From Planctomycetota bacterium (GTDB taxonomy: Bacteria > Planctomycetota > UBA1135 > GCA-002686595): DNA of 64,000 nt. The notes below the pieces were generated by a model. It did no database searches and was not told where the DNA came from. It worked only from the letters and a program-made list of their open reading frames with translations. Made by a program: the position numbers and the translations under genes. The stretch lies in assembly GCA_029259635.1 (NCBI GenBank), contig JAJDEU010000013.1:310001-374000 (forward strand), in the 5' to 3' direction. This document shows, one piece after another, positions 26,930 to 35,669 of the stretch; within the stretch, counting starts at the first letter, position 1; every line of letters begins with the position of its first letter.

Positions 26930-27511
26930 CTAGCCCGCGGGAAGCTCTCGCACCATGAGGATTCGCCGAGCATGGCCTGCTCGCCTCTGAAAGCCGTGTT
27001 TTTCAAACAAAGCCAACGGTCCCGTCCACAGCTCGCCTTGCGAATGGTCGCCCGCGCTTCTTGGGAAGGCTTCGACCCGCTGTACCGATCGCTTGTCGAG
27101 ATCGGCGAGAACTCCGCGCAAGAGAGCCCGCGCGACTCCCCGCTCGCGTTCGCTCTCCAGCACGTAGAAGCAGCTGATCGCGAACGCCGTCGGATCCGGA
27201 GTCAGGTCATGTTCCTCGGCGAGCTTCGACAATCGGTCTCGCGGCCCAACTTGACACCAGGCCACGCACCGACCATCGCGATAGGCCAGATAACCGTCGT
27301 ACTCGCCGCGCTCCAAGAGCTCTTCTCGCAGGCATCGATTCTCCTCGGCGCTCCGATCGCTGAAACCTTCCCAGGTCGGCACCCACCAGGCCACACAACG
27401 GCACCAAGCGCAGCCGGCGTTCGTGTCCATGAGACGCTGGAAATCCGCGCGCAAACCCGGCTCGAAGGGGCGAATCTCGATCTCATCCGGGGCGTCCTTC
27501 CGCTCGCTCAT
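26930..27511 (-). CDS. GNAT-family acetyltransferase
   Basis: 193 residues from the ATG at 27511, preceded by GGTGA six bases upstream; a longer frame to 27625 adds low-complexity sequence. The acetyl-CoA fold is visible as FAISCFYVLESERERGVARALLRGVLADL followed by LFEKHGFQRRAG. An N-terminal cysteine/tryptophan-rich stretch (GCAWCRCVAWWVP) marks an uncharacterised subgroup seen near metal-related genes in other bacteria. The acceptor substrate is unknown. Confidence 0.75.
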   Translation of the reverse strand: MSERKDAPDEIEIRPFEPGLRADFQRLMDTNAGCAWCRCVAWWVPTWEGFSDRSAEENRCLREELLERGEYDGYLAYRDGRCVAWCQVGPRDRLSKLAEEHDLTPDPTAFAISCFYVLESERERGVARALLRGVLADLDKRSVQRVEAFPRSAGDHSQGELWTGPLALFEKHGFQRRAGHARRILMVRELPAG

Positions 27512-27798
27512 GGAATTCACCGTAAACGGAATTCTGCGCCCATGCGACGAGCTCGGCCCCTGTCTCGCGCACTTTCGAGCCGTCCACCCCGCCGAGAGCC
27601 CACGCCAGGGCGCATCCACTCGCAACCGTCGGGGAACCCGAGCCTCCTCCGTCTCGTCCTCTCTCGAACACCTATAGTTCGCTGACGGCGATGCTCTGTC
27701 TCTAGCCTCCTCACCGGCAGCCCCTCGCCAGCCCTAATTCTCTCACCTCCTGGCCCGACTCCCTCCGGCCCAACTCCGCTCCTGCGGAGATCGACCCT

Positions 27799-28338
27799 AT
27801 GAAGCACCCCTTCACCCTCATCTGCGCCCTCTCCCTATCCGCGGGGCTCTTCTTCTCCAGAGAGCTGCCGGCCGCTTCCGCGGGCATTTCCGTGCTCGCG
27901 CCGCAGCCCGCGAGCCAGAACTGCAAGCCAGAGGCGCCGATCCGGCTCGAGCTCTTCCCATCCGACCTGATCGGCGGCCGATCGCGAGTCGATTACGTCG
28001 TCACGCCGGTGATGGATGCTCTGGCCATTGAAGTCACCGTCGAGTTTCCGGGGGGCGGTAATCCGCGCTGGCACACTCCCCCCGCCCGAGGTGCAGCGGA
28101 ACGCGGACGAGAGCTCGGCGGCGCGCTCTCGGTCGACCTTCCGACAAACCTGTCGGGCGTGGAAGTCATTGTTCGAGCGCACATCTCGATTCCGGACGCG
28201 GAAGCACCTGACGGCATCGGTGTCTACACAACGTCGCGCTCCGCAAGCTGGGGCGATCTCGTTCGCAGCGTCAACGGCGTCACGGAAACCGTGATCGATG
28301 GCGAGCTCACCTTGGACACCGCGGCAACTCGCCTCTAA
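27799..28338 (+). CDS. Secreted protein of unknown function
   Basis: 179 residues with a signal peptide (about MKHPFTLICALSLSAGLFF, cleavage near ASA). The mature part is predicted beta-rich and opens with a Cys-containing strand. No family was recognised. The Shine-Dalgarno CGGAG is 10 bp before ATG. It ends 19 bp before the next, larger secreted protein, so the two are probably one operon and may act together outside the cell. Confidence 0.6.
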   Translation: MKHPFTLICALSLSAGLFFSRELPAASAGISVLAPQPASQNCKPEAPIRLELFPSDLIGGRSRVDYVVTPVMDALAIEVTVEFPGGGNPRWHTPPARGAAERGRELGGALSVDLPTNLSGVEVIVRAHISIPDAEAPDGIGVYTTSRSASWGDLVRSVNGVTETVIDGELTLDTAATRL

Positions 28339-28357
28339 GCGAAAGGAGCACAAGACT

Positions 28358-30589
28358 ATGAAACTCAATCAACTTCGGCTCACTCGCCCCCTCGCCGCAC
28401 TTGCCCTCTTCACCGCCCTCAGCTCAACCGCGAGCGCGAACTTCACCGTCACCGGTACCTTCAACTACCGCGATCGCGCGTTCAGTTACAACGCCGGCTT
28501 CAATGGCAACGAACCCGCGCTCCCGATTCGCTCGGCAGAAGTTCAAGTCATCAACAACTCGAACGGCTCGGTTCTCAGCACCGGATTCACCGACGCCAAC
28601 GGCGACTTCTCGATCTTTGTAGTCGGCTCGGGAACGCGCGACATCATCGTCCGCTGTCGATCGCAGTCCGTCTTCTTTGGCGGTTCACGCCTTCGCTGCG
28701 TGACGACCTCCAACGTGCTCTACTCCGTTTCCTCCGCGCTCTTCGCGGGCTGGAACCAGAACACCGATCTCAACGTCGGAACGACGATCTCCGAGATCAT
28801 CACCTCGGGCGGTCAAGAAGCCAATCCGTTCAACATGCTCGACATGGGCGTCTACTCCATGGAGTACATCACCTCCGTCGGAAACCCGAACCTCTTCGGC
28901 CAAGTCGACATCGAGTGGCCCGGAGGCAGCGGTTCTTTCGCCTCGGGATTCCGCGCCAACATCGCCACCGATGACGGCTACGACGACACGGTCATTCTGC
29001 ACGAGCTCGGTCACGTGTTCATGAACATGTATTCCGACGCGGACAGTCCCGGGGGCTCGCACTCCTTCGGAGACAGCGATCAGAATCCCCTGCTCTCCTA
29101 CAGCGAGGGCCACGCGACCTTCTTCGCAGCCGCTGTTCGCCAGTTCATGGGCATCTTCATCCCGGCCATCTACATGGACAACAATAGCAACGGGAGCACC
29201 GGCACCGGCACGATCGGTCTTCGCATGCGGCTCGAATCCGCGCAGCCCTATCAATCCTCCACCGGCGGCGAGGCCACCGAAGTCGGCGTAGCCTGTGTGC
29301 TCTGGGACGTCGTCGATACGACGGCAACCAACGACGGCAACTCGACCGATGACGATGCTCTCGATGGTTCGCAGCTCTTCAACGGAGGCATCGACGGCGA
29401 CCAGATGGTGTGGAATGCCTTCACGGGACCAGCGGCGGGTGCCTCCCAAGTCACCATCAACGACCTCTGGTCGGGCTTCTTCAATCCGACGAACTACGGG
29501 TTGTATCCCGAGTTGCTCGGCGTCTTCGACAACTTTGAAATCCGAAACACTCTCGATCCCGAAGAGCCGAACAACAGCTTCGCGACAGCATCGATACTGA
29601 CCTCGGGAACGGCATGGAGCTCGATCAAGAGCTTGTATTACTCCGCTTCCAATCCTCCGGCTCCCGGTGATCACGACAACGACTACTACAAGGTCAACCT
29701 GACGAATGGGGATCAGTTCGACGCGGAGGTTCGTTATCCGAACGGGAACAGCAACGCGCACACCTACGCGGACACGCACCTCTACATCTACCGCCCCAAC
29801 GGCACGCTGTTCAACGACGATACCGACAGCGGTCAGGGAAGAAACGGCGCCTTGCTTATGCAGGTCGCCGACCAGACCGGCGAGTGGCGCATACGCGTCA
29901 CGACGGAAGGTGGCCACCGCGAGACGGGCTCCTATCAACTTCGCGTCTTCCGCAGTGGCGCATCGATCGACAGCTTCGATCCCCCGAGCCTCGACGCGGT
30001 CACCATCGGCGCTCAGCCGCTGACGATTAACGGCTTTGGGTTTAGCTCTCTCACTAGGCTAGAAGTCAACGGCGTCCTGCAGACGCTGGGCAGTTTCCCC
30101 TTTGGATCTTACACCGTCCCCAGCGACAGCCAGATCCTCATACACGACGTCCAACAGCTCTCCGCTCTGGGCCTTATCGATATCGATGTAACGACGTCAA
30201 CGGCCACCGCGAGTGCGCAGATCCAGGTCAATGCGGTGCCTCTACCGGTTCTCCGAACCACGACGGCAAATACGACCCAAACCGTTGGGATCGACCTCGA
30301 AGTGGGCTCCGCGGTGGGCGACTCGGTTTGGGTCAGCGTCTCACTCACCCTTCTGCCGACCGTGTATCCCGGCATCCTCACGCTGGGTATCGGCGACAAC
30401 GGAACCGATCTCTTCACGGTCTGGAAGCCGTCCATCGGCCTCAAGGGTTGGAGGAAGAGGCACTACGGGCCACTCTCGGGATTAAGCGGGATCACGGGCT
30501 ACTGGCAGGCCTTCGCCCTCCAGGCGAGCAACGGCTTCAATCCCCCCTATCCCGAGTCGAACATCATCACCACGGTGATCAGCTTCTGA
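28358..30589 (+). CDS. Secreted zincin-like multidomain protein (HExxH, PPC and IPT-like domains)
   Basis: 743 residues from ATG 28358, which follows a strong GAAAGGAG; earlier in-frame starts have none. Signal peptide ends near STASA. Residues about 30-130 form a carboxypeptidase-regulatory-like beta domain. HELGH at 215-219 with Glu250 in SEGHATFF gives the zinc ligand pattern of gluzincin metallopeptidases. EPNNSFATAS to YQLRVFRSG (about 402-530) is a pre-peptidase C-terminal domain. About 535-630 (IDSFDPPSLDAVT...LTINGFGFS) is IPT/TIG-like. The C-terminal 100 residues are unassigned. It is likely an exported protease or adhesin; activity is unproved. Confidence 0.72.
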   Translation: MKLNQLRLTRPLAALALFTALSSTASANFTVTGTFNYRDRAFSYNAGFNGNEPALPIRSAEVQVINNSNGSVLSTGFTDANGDFSIFVVGSGTRDIIVRCRSQSVFFGGSRLRCVTTSNVLYSVSSALFAGWNQNTDLNVGTTISEIITSGGQEANPFNMLDMGVYSMEYITSVGNPNLFGQVDIEWPGGSGSFASGFRANIATDDGYDDTVILHELGHVFMNMYSDADSPGGSHSFGDSDQNPLLSYSEGHATFFAAAVRQFMGIFIPAIYMDNNSNGSTGTGTIGLRMRLESAQPYQSSTGGEATEVGVACVLWDVVDTTATNDGNSTDDDALDGSQLFNGGIDGDQMVWNAFTGPAAGASQVTINDLWSGFFNPTNYGLYPELLGVFDNFEIRNTLDPEEPNNSFATASILTSGTAWSSIKSLYYSASNPPAPGDHDNDYYKVNLTNGDQFDAEVRYPNGNSNAHTYADTHLYIYRPNGTLFNDDTDSGQGRNGALLMQVADQTGEWRIRVTTEGGHRETGSYQLRVFRSGASIDSFDPPSLDAVTIGAQPLTINGFGFSSLTRLEVNGVLQTLGSFPFGSYTVPSDSQILIHDVQQLSALGLIDIDVTTSTATASAQIQVNAVPLPVLRTTTANTTQTVGIDLEVGSAVGDSVWVSVSLTLLPTVYPGILTLGIGDNGTDLFTVWKPSIGLKGWRKRHYGPLSGLSGITGYWQAFALQASNGFNPPYPESNIITTVISF

Positions 30590-30666
30590 TCCCCTAAGAA
30601 GGCGGCATTGTGAAAGCGACGCTGTGAAGGCGACGCGATGTCTTCAAAGTCGCCCCGACTCTCCGC

Positions 30667-30704
30667 TCGGCGAAATTCGATTCCACGGGATCGGGTTTCG
30701 CCGA
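30667..30704 (+). terminator. 38-nt continuous hairpin after the zincin-like gene
   Basis: Bases 30667-30684 pair with 30687-30704 around a 2-4 nt loop. All exceptions are G-U pairs when read as plus-strand RNA. It lies 78 bp beyond the gene end. No T-run follows, so it may be an mRNA-end stabiliser rather than a classical terminator. Confidence 0.5.
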
Positions 30705-30784
30705 AGCCTTAACTAGGCGATCATGCGCGACGCCGTCCCACCTCGCTCTGACCCGCACTCTGTTCGCAAGTCGCAAGCACCACC

Positions 30785-32704
30785 ATGCTCCTCTCCGCAC
30801 TCGCCGCCCTCACGCTCTGCATGAATCCGTCCACCTCCGTCGAAGGCCCTTGGCGAGCTTGGCTCGATTGTCCCGGTGGCGAGTTGCCCTTCGGCATCGT
30901 AATCAACAGCGCTGGCGACCACTTACAAGCGGCGTTCGTCAACGGATCGGAGCTCATCGACATCCCGAGCTCCAGCTTCACCGATGGCGTCCTGACGCTC
31001 GACATGCCGCACTACGACTCGCGCATCCAAGCGAAGCTCGATGGCGACCTTCTCACGGGCACTTGGCGCAAGCGTCGCGGCCTCAAGGAGTGGACGGAGA
31101 TGGACTTCCACGCTCGCCGCGGTCAACTCCCCCGCTTTCACGAAGTGGATGCAGCGCCCGGAGATGAAATCGACGGACGCTGGAAGGTCATGTTCGAGTC
31201 CTCGGAAGATCATGCCGTCGGCGAGTTCAAGACGGGCCCCGACGGTCAGCTCGAAGGAACCTTTCTCACGACCACCGGCGACTACCGCTTTCTAGCCGGC
31301 GACTTCGCGGGCGGAGAGCTGCGCTTGTCCTGTTTCGATGGCGCACACGCTTTCCTCTTTAACGCGCGACTCCTCGAAGATGGCACGCTCACCGGCGACT
31401 TCTGGTCGCGCGACACGTGGCACGAGTCCTGGACGGCGACCCGCGCGAGCGACGTCTCGCTCCCGGATGCCTTCGAACAAACCGCTTGGATGGACGGTTG
31501 GTCGATCGGCGACGTCATCTTTCCCGACCTCGACGGAAAGCCGCGCTCTCTCGCCGATCCAGAGTTCGCGGGCAGCGCACGCATCCTTCAGGTTTTCGGC
31601 AGTTGGTGTCCGAACTGCAACGATGAAGCGCGGTACCTCTCCGAGCTCGAAGAAAAGTACGGCGAACGCGGCTTGTCGGTTCTCGGATTGGCCTTCGAGC
31701 TGACCGGCGATCACGCACGCGACGCCGAGCAGGTTCGCCGCTATCAGGAGCGCAATAAGGTCGACTATCCGGTGCTCATCGCAGGCACCGCAGACAAGAC
31801 CGGTGCGACGCGCGCATTCCCCGCGCTCGATCTCGTTCGCTCTTATCCCACGACGATATTTTTGAGCCAAGACGGAAGCGTGCGCGCCGTGCACACCGGC
31901 TTCAACGGCCCAGCCACGGGAGTCGCCTACGAGAGGTTGCGCGAAGAGTTCGAGGTCTTGATCGAAGAGCTGCTCGCAGAACCGGCGGAGGATCAAAGCC
32001 CTGCGTTGGAGTTCCTCGCGGGTAAGACCTTCCTCGAAGAGGTAGACATCCAGACCAGCGAAGGCCGTTTCGAACGCGAACTCTCCGGATTGAGCTACAG
32101 CTTTCACAAGGTCGACGATCAGAGGCTGAGCGTCCAGACCATCCGGTCGGCGAACGCGGACGGGGGATCCACCGAGCCCGCCGCATCAACACCGGCCTAT
32201 GTCACCGGTTCGAGCCTGCTCTTTGGCGACGAGCTCTTCCGGATCGACCGGATCGCCGATGCACTCATGGACCCGCGCTCGTTCGGTCGAAGATTCGTGC
32301 TCGCCGACATGCAAGAGACCGCGCCCTCCACCGACGCGGAGCTGCGCACGCGCATCCAATCCGAATCCGGAGCGAGCCGAGGGGAGACCATCTACGAGCT
32401 CACCAAGCTCCACCTCGCAGACACGGAGCTCGGCCTCCTCCCCATCACCGAGTGGCTCGAAGATGAATCACTGCAAGTCGAGTTGGCCGCGATCTGGTCC
32501 GCGGGAATTCTACGGGTCCAATCCGTGGCCACGAAGCTCATCGCGAATCTGAGCGATCCGAACGCCGCCATCCGGAGGGAATCCGTGCTCGCTCTCAGCC
32601 GCTTTGGCATCGATCAAACCTTTCGCGAGTTCATCGAAAAGCTGGCGAACGATCCCGACCCGTTCGTGAAGCTCGCCGTTCAGGCCGCGCTGTCGGAAGA
32701 GTAG
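30785..32704 (+). CDS. TlpA-like thioredoxin-fold protein with extra N- and C-terminal domains
   Basis: 639 residues. Two similar beta-rich units at about 20-110 and 125-225 (GPWRAWLDC...GIVINSAGD, GRWKVMFES...GEFKTGPDG) resemble the DUF4369-like region before some TlpA proteins. A thioredoxin fold follows at about 240-390, with redox motif VFGSWCPNCNDEARYL and cis-Pro in SYPTTIFL. The last 110 residues are helical HEAT-like repeats (SVLALSRFGIDQTF...KLAVQAALSEE). The N-terminus is a short signal-like sequence. It is probably a periplasmic thiol-disulfide protein. Confidence 0.75.
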   Translation: MLLSALAALTLCMNPSTSVEGPWRAWLDCPGGELPFGIVINSAGDHLQAAFVNGSELIDIPSSSFTDGVLTLDMPHYDSRIQAKLDGDLLTGTWRKRRGLKEWTEMDFHARRGQLPRFHEVDAAPGDEIDGRWKVMFESSEDHAVGEFKTGPDGQLEGTFLTTTGDYRFLAGDFAGGELRLSCFDGAHAFLFNARLLEDGTLTGDFWSRDTWHESWTATRASDVSLPDAFEQTAWMDGWSIGDVIFPDLDGKPRSLADPEFAGSARILQVFGSWCPNCNDEARYLSELEEKYGERGLSVLGLAFELTGDHARDAEQVRRYQERNKVDYPVLIAGTADKTGATRAFPALDLVRSYPTTIFLSQDGSVRAVHTGFNGPATGVAYERLREEFEVLIEELLAEPAEDQSPALEFLAGKTFLEEVDIQTSEGRFERELSGLSYSFHKVDDQRLSVQTIRSANADGGSTEPAASTPAYVTGSSLLFGDELFRIDRIADALMDPRSFGRRFVLADMQETAPSTDAELRTRIQSESGASRGETIYELTKLHLADTELGLLPITEWLEDESLQVELAAIWSAGILRVQSVATKLIANLSDPNAAIRRESVLALSRFGIDQTFREFIEKLANDPDPFVKLAVQAALSEE

Positions 32705-32715
32705 GAAACGCGAGA

Positions 32716-33318
32716 TCAACTCGCGGGATGCTCTTTGGCAACTCCCGAGTGCATTCGCGGCGCAAACTCGAGCCCCGCGACGACGCTTCCCTCAATCTCG
32801 CAAAGCTCGGCCGCGCGCTTTTCCACGAGCTCCGCGGGAAACACATCCTCCGCTAGTCGCGAAAAGAGAGTCGCGTGTCCCGCTTCCGACGGACCGAGCT
32901 CCGCGTAGAGCGCCTTCACCTTCGGATCCGTCGCTGCATCCGCGAGCATGTCGAAGCGCTCGAGGCTCCTCAGCTCCACGAGCCCCGAGATCAACAACCG
33001 ATCCAGGAGCGCCGCTCCGCGAGTCGACTTGGTTCCGTTGATCAATCCTTCGACGTAGGGATTGGGTTCCGCCCACAAGAGCTCGCCGCCAAATTCCTCG
33101 AGCAGAGCGATCACCTGGCGAAAGTGCTTCAGCTCTTCCAACGCGAGCCGCGACAAAGAATCCACCAAGCCCGCCATGGACGGATTGCGCGTGATCAAGC
33201 CTTGCGCCGATGACGCCGCGCGCAGCTCGCAGTGAGCGTGATCACTGAGCAACTCGAGCGGCCGCTCGAGCACTCGCTCCGCCCAGATCATTGGCGTCTT
33301 GTACTGAAGTTCGAGCAC
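32716..33318 (-). CDS. miaE: tRNA-(ms2io6A) hydroxylase MiaE-like
   Basis: 200-residue all-helical ferritin-like di-iron protein. Iron ligands are seen as Glu/His pairs in DHAHCELRA, LALEELKHF, GLVELRSLERF and PSEAGHATLF. Order and spacing match MiaE, which hydroxylates the isopentenyl group of the modified A37 in tRNA. Start is GTG at 33318, 3 bp after the adenosyltransferase stop, so the two genes form an operon. The C-terminal 20 residues are not conserved. Confidence 0.85.
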   Translation of the reverse strand: MLELQYKTPMIWAERVLERPLELLSDHAHCELRAASSAQGLITRNPSMAGLVDSLSRLALEELKHFRQVIALLEEFGGELLWAEPNPYVEGLINGTKSTRGAALLDRLLISGLVELRSLERFDMLADAATDPKVKALYAELGPSEAGHATLFSRLAEDVFPAELVEKRAAELCEIEGSVVAGLEFAPRMHSGVAKEHPAS

Positions 33319-33321
33319 CCG

Positions 33322-33894
33322 TTAAGCCTGGGTCTCGCCCGGCTTCCAGAGCACGTCGCCGCCGGACTTCGCGTTCGCCGCGCGCGACATCACGAACAGC
33401 AAGTCGGAGAGACGGTTCAAATAGCGCAGCACTTCTCCGTTCACGCGTCCCGCTTCCTCGGGCAGGGCGGTGAGTTCGCTCACCAACCGCTCCGCACGCC
33501 GGCACACCGTCCGCGCCATGTGCAAGTGCGCAGCAGCCTTCGTCCCTCCCGGCAGGATGAACGACTTGAGAGGCTCGAGATCCTCATTGAGCTGATCGAT
33601 CAACACCTCCAGGCGTTCGGTGTAGCCAGCCGTAATGCGAAGCTTCTCCCCATCCTCGCCGGGCACACACAGGTCCGCGCCCACGTCGAACAGCTCATTC
33701 TGCTGCTTGCGAATCTCCTCCAGCCACTCCGTCTCCGGCTCGTCCGCAATCAACAGGCCGAGCACACAGGAGAGCTCATCCACGGTGCCGTAGGCCGCGA
33801 TTCGAAGGTGATGTTTGGGGAGACGCTCGCCGCTGCCGAGTCCCGTCGTTCCGTCGTCCCCGGTCTTGGTGTAGATGCGATTGAGTCGAACCAT
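33322..33894 (-). CDS. Cob(I)alamin adenosyltransferase, PduO type
   Basis: About 190 residues from the ATG at 33894; a TTG four codons earlier is the alternative. IYTKTGDDGTTGL is the ATP-binding opening of PduO-type enzymes. RIAAYGTVDELSCVLGL and ARTVCRRAERLVSEL...YLNRLSDLLFVMSR complete the five-helix bundle. It transfers the adenosyl group of ATP to cob(I)alamin. It lies upstream of miaE in the same operon. Confidence 0.92.
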   Translation of the reverse strand: MVRLNRIYTKTGDDGTTGLGSGERLPKHHLRIAAYGTVDELSCVLGLLIADEPETEWLEEIRKQQNELFDVGADLCVPGEDGEKLRITAGYTERLEVLIDQLNEDLEPLKSFILPGGTKAAAHLHMARTVCRRAERLVSELTALPEEAGRVNGEVLRYLNRLSDLLFVMSRAANAKSGGDVLWKPGETQA

Positions 33895-33993
33895 GGCTGA
33901 ATTCAAGAGCGCATCGAGCCGAGAAAAAGTCCCGAACTGCGCGCCGCTTTGGAGGACTATACCGAATGCTCGCCACGAGGCGCGCCGCGACCC

Positions 33994-34860
33994 TCAGAGT
34001 TCAGGCGGCCTGTGACCCGTAACGAGCGGGGTGACACGCGCGCGCAGGCTTTCCGGTAGCCGCTCGTCCAGGATGCCCGGGATCTCGCCGGCTCGATAGC
34101 GCGCGCTGAAGTGCGTGAACAAGATCGCTTCGTTCTCGAAGAGGTCGGCGTGCTCGATCACTTCGTCGAGGTGAATGTGTCCCATCTCGCGCGCCTGCTC
34201 GACCGAGACGCGGTCGTCGAGAAAGGTCACTTCGAGAATCAAGAGCCGCGCCGTTCGAACCGCCTGCTCGGCTTGAACCACCTCGATCTTCGTGTCGCCG
34301 ACGAAGACAACTTCCGTCTTGCACACTTCTTCGGAGACCTCGACGGCGTCGTCGACGCGCAGCTTGCGAATCTGGTCGTTCTCGAGCTGCGCAAACTCGG
34401 GCTTGAGTTTCTTGTTCACACTCGTGAGCGCGTAGCCCTGGCACGGCGCGCTGTGAAAGGAACGGAAGGCGCGAGCTCGCAAGCGCTGCGACAACTCGTA
34501 CTCCTCACCCGGCCCCATCGGAACGAGCTTGTGGTTCAGCTCACCACCATCGAGCTTCCGCCAAGCCTCGAACGCCAGTTCGACTCCCTCCACGCACTCG
34601 CGCGGAACCACGTACGTCGGCGGCGCGAGGTTCAGTAATCCGCGCGTCGCCGTATGCGCGATGATGCCGCCCATGTGATCGACGTGAGAGTGCGTGAACA
34701 GCAGGGTCTCGCGTCCCGTCAACCACTGCGGGCAGCGCCCGACATCGAAGGCCACGTTGAGATCGGGCAGGTCGATGGCCGTCTCCTGTCCGCCCACCGA
34801 GATCGCGCGCACTCGATGTCCGCCCAGGAAAAGCTCGCCTTTCAATTCACGCTTGGTCAT
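33994..34860 (-). CDS. Metallo-beta-lactamase-fold hydrolase, RNase Z-like
   Basis: 288 residues. The zinc motif HSHVDH at 57-62 is in LLFTHSHVDHMGG; later motifs are VFVGDTKI and LILEVTFLDD followed by FTHFSARY. This is the RNase Z/ElaC arrangement in a shortened form with no clear flexible arm. It may process tRNA 3' ends, but another phosphodiesterase activity is possible. The ATG at 34860 overlaps the stop of the upstream SpoU-family methyltransferase (ATGA). Confidence 0.72.
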   Translation of the reverse strand: MTKRELKGELFLGGHRVRAISVGGQETAIDLPDLNVAFDVGRCPQWLTGRETLLFTHSHVDHMGGIIAHTATRGLLNLAPPTYVVPRECVEGVELAFEAWRKLDGGELNHKLVPMGPGEEYELSQRLRARAFRSFHSAPCQGYALTSVNKKLKPEFAQLENDQIRKLRVDDAVEVSEEVCKTEVVFVGDTKIEVVQAEQAVRTARLLILEVTFLDDRVSVEQAREMGHIHLDEVIEHADLFENEAILFTHFSARYRAGEIPGILDERLPESLRARVTPLVTGHRPPEL

Positions 34861-35669
34861 TTCGACTTCGACGAGTCCCGTTTCGCCGCCTCCGAACCGA
34901 GCGCGCGTTCGAGCGCTTCCTTGCGCCGCGCTTCCTTCGGCGAGCCAGCCAATCCGTAATCGAGCGGCGTCTTCTGATTGCCGAGCGCGCGCATGACCGT
35001 GTGCCAAGAGCGCGCGTCGCGCGTCTCGACTTCCGCGTGATTGAAGACGCGCTCAATCGACGCTTCGATGTCGGCCTTGGCGACCTTCGACGTCGCGAGC
35101 TCGCCGAGCGTGTCTGCCAGGTGCGCCTTCAAATAAGCGCGATCCATACCGTTGAGCGGCGCGCGGATGCGCTCGAATTCCGGCGGGCTCTCGCCGCTGA
35201 ACATCGCGTAGAGCACGAGGCTCACGGCGACACCCAGATTGAGCGAGGTGTGCTCGGAGGACGTCGCGATGTGCGTCAAGACCTGAACGAGGCCGGCCTC
35301 CTCGCCCGAGAGCCCCGACTCCTCCGTTCCGAACACGAGACCGATGCGCCGATCATCGGCGTCGGACGCCAGACAGCGCGGCAGAACTTCCGGCCACGGT
35401 AGAGTCACGCGGTGGTGACGCGCGCGAGCGGAGAAGCCGACCGAGTCGTGGCAGTCGGCCAGCGCGTCGTTCAGGTTGTCGAACACGAGTACGCGCTCGA
35501 CCAACTCTTCGACACCGTGCGACATCTGTTCGAAGTCGGGATGAATCAAGAGCGACGGTAGGATCGGTCCGACGACCGCCACCTCGACGGGGCCGAAGTT
35601 CGCGGCGGCGCGAACCACCGTGCCGAGGTTTCGCGGTCCGGCGGGACGACACAGAATCACACGCTTCAT
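34857..35669 (-). CDS. SpoU-family (TrmJ-like) RNA methyltransferase
   Basis: 270 residues. The knot-fold SPOUT core begins ILCRPAGPRNLGTVVRAAANFG. GLVFGTEESGLS and SLNLGVAVSLVLYAM are the SAM-site motifs 2 and 3 of the family. The extra C-terminal helical region (about 160-270) is like TrmJ, which 2'-O-methylates tRNA position 32. ATG at 35669 overlaps the threonine-dehydratase-like stop. A longer frame to 35774 lies inside that gene. Confidence 0.85.
   Translation of the reverse strand: MKRVILCRPAGPRNLGTVVRAAANFGPVEVAVVGPILPSLLIHPDFEQMSHGVEELVERVLVFDNLNDALADCHDSVGFSARARHHRVTLPWPEVLPRCLASDADDRRIGLVFGTEESGLSGEEAGLVQVLTHIATSSEHTSLNLGVAVSLVLYAMFSGESPPEFERIRAPLNGMDRAYLKAHLADTLGELATSKVAKADIEASIERVFNHAEVETRDARSWHTVMRALGNQKTPLDYGLAGSPKEARRKEALERALGSEAAKRDSSKSK

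Noticed and set aside
28685..29938. 417-residue minus-strand open frame
   Set aside because: Antisense of the zincin-like gene; Val/Asp/Arg-rich shadow frame.
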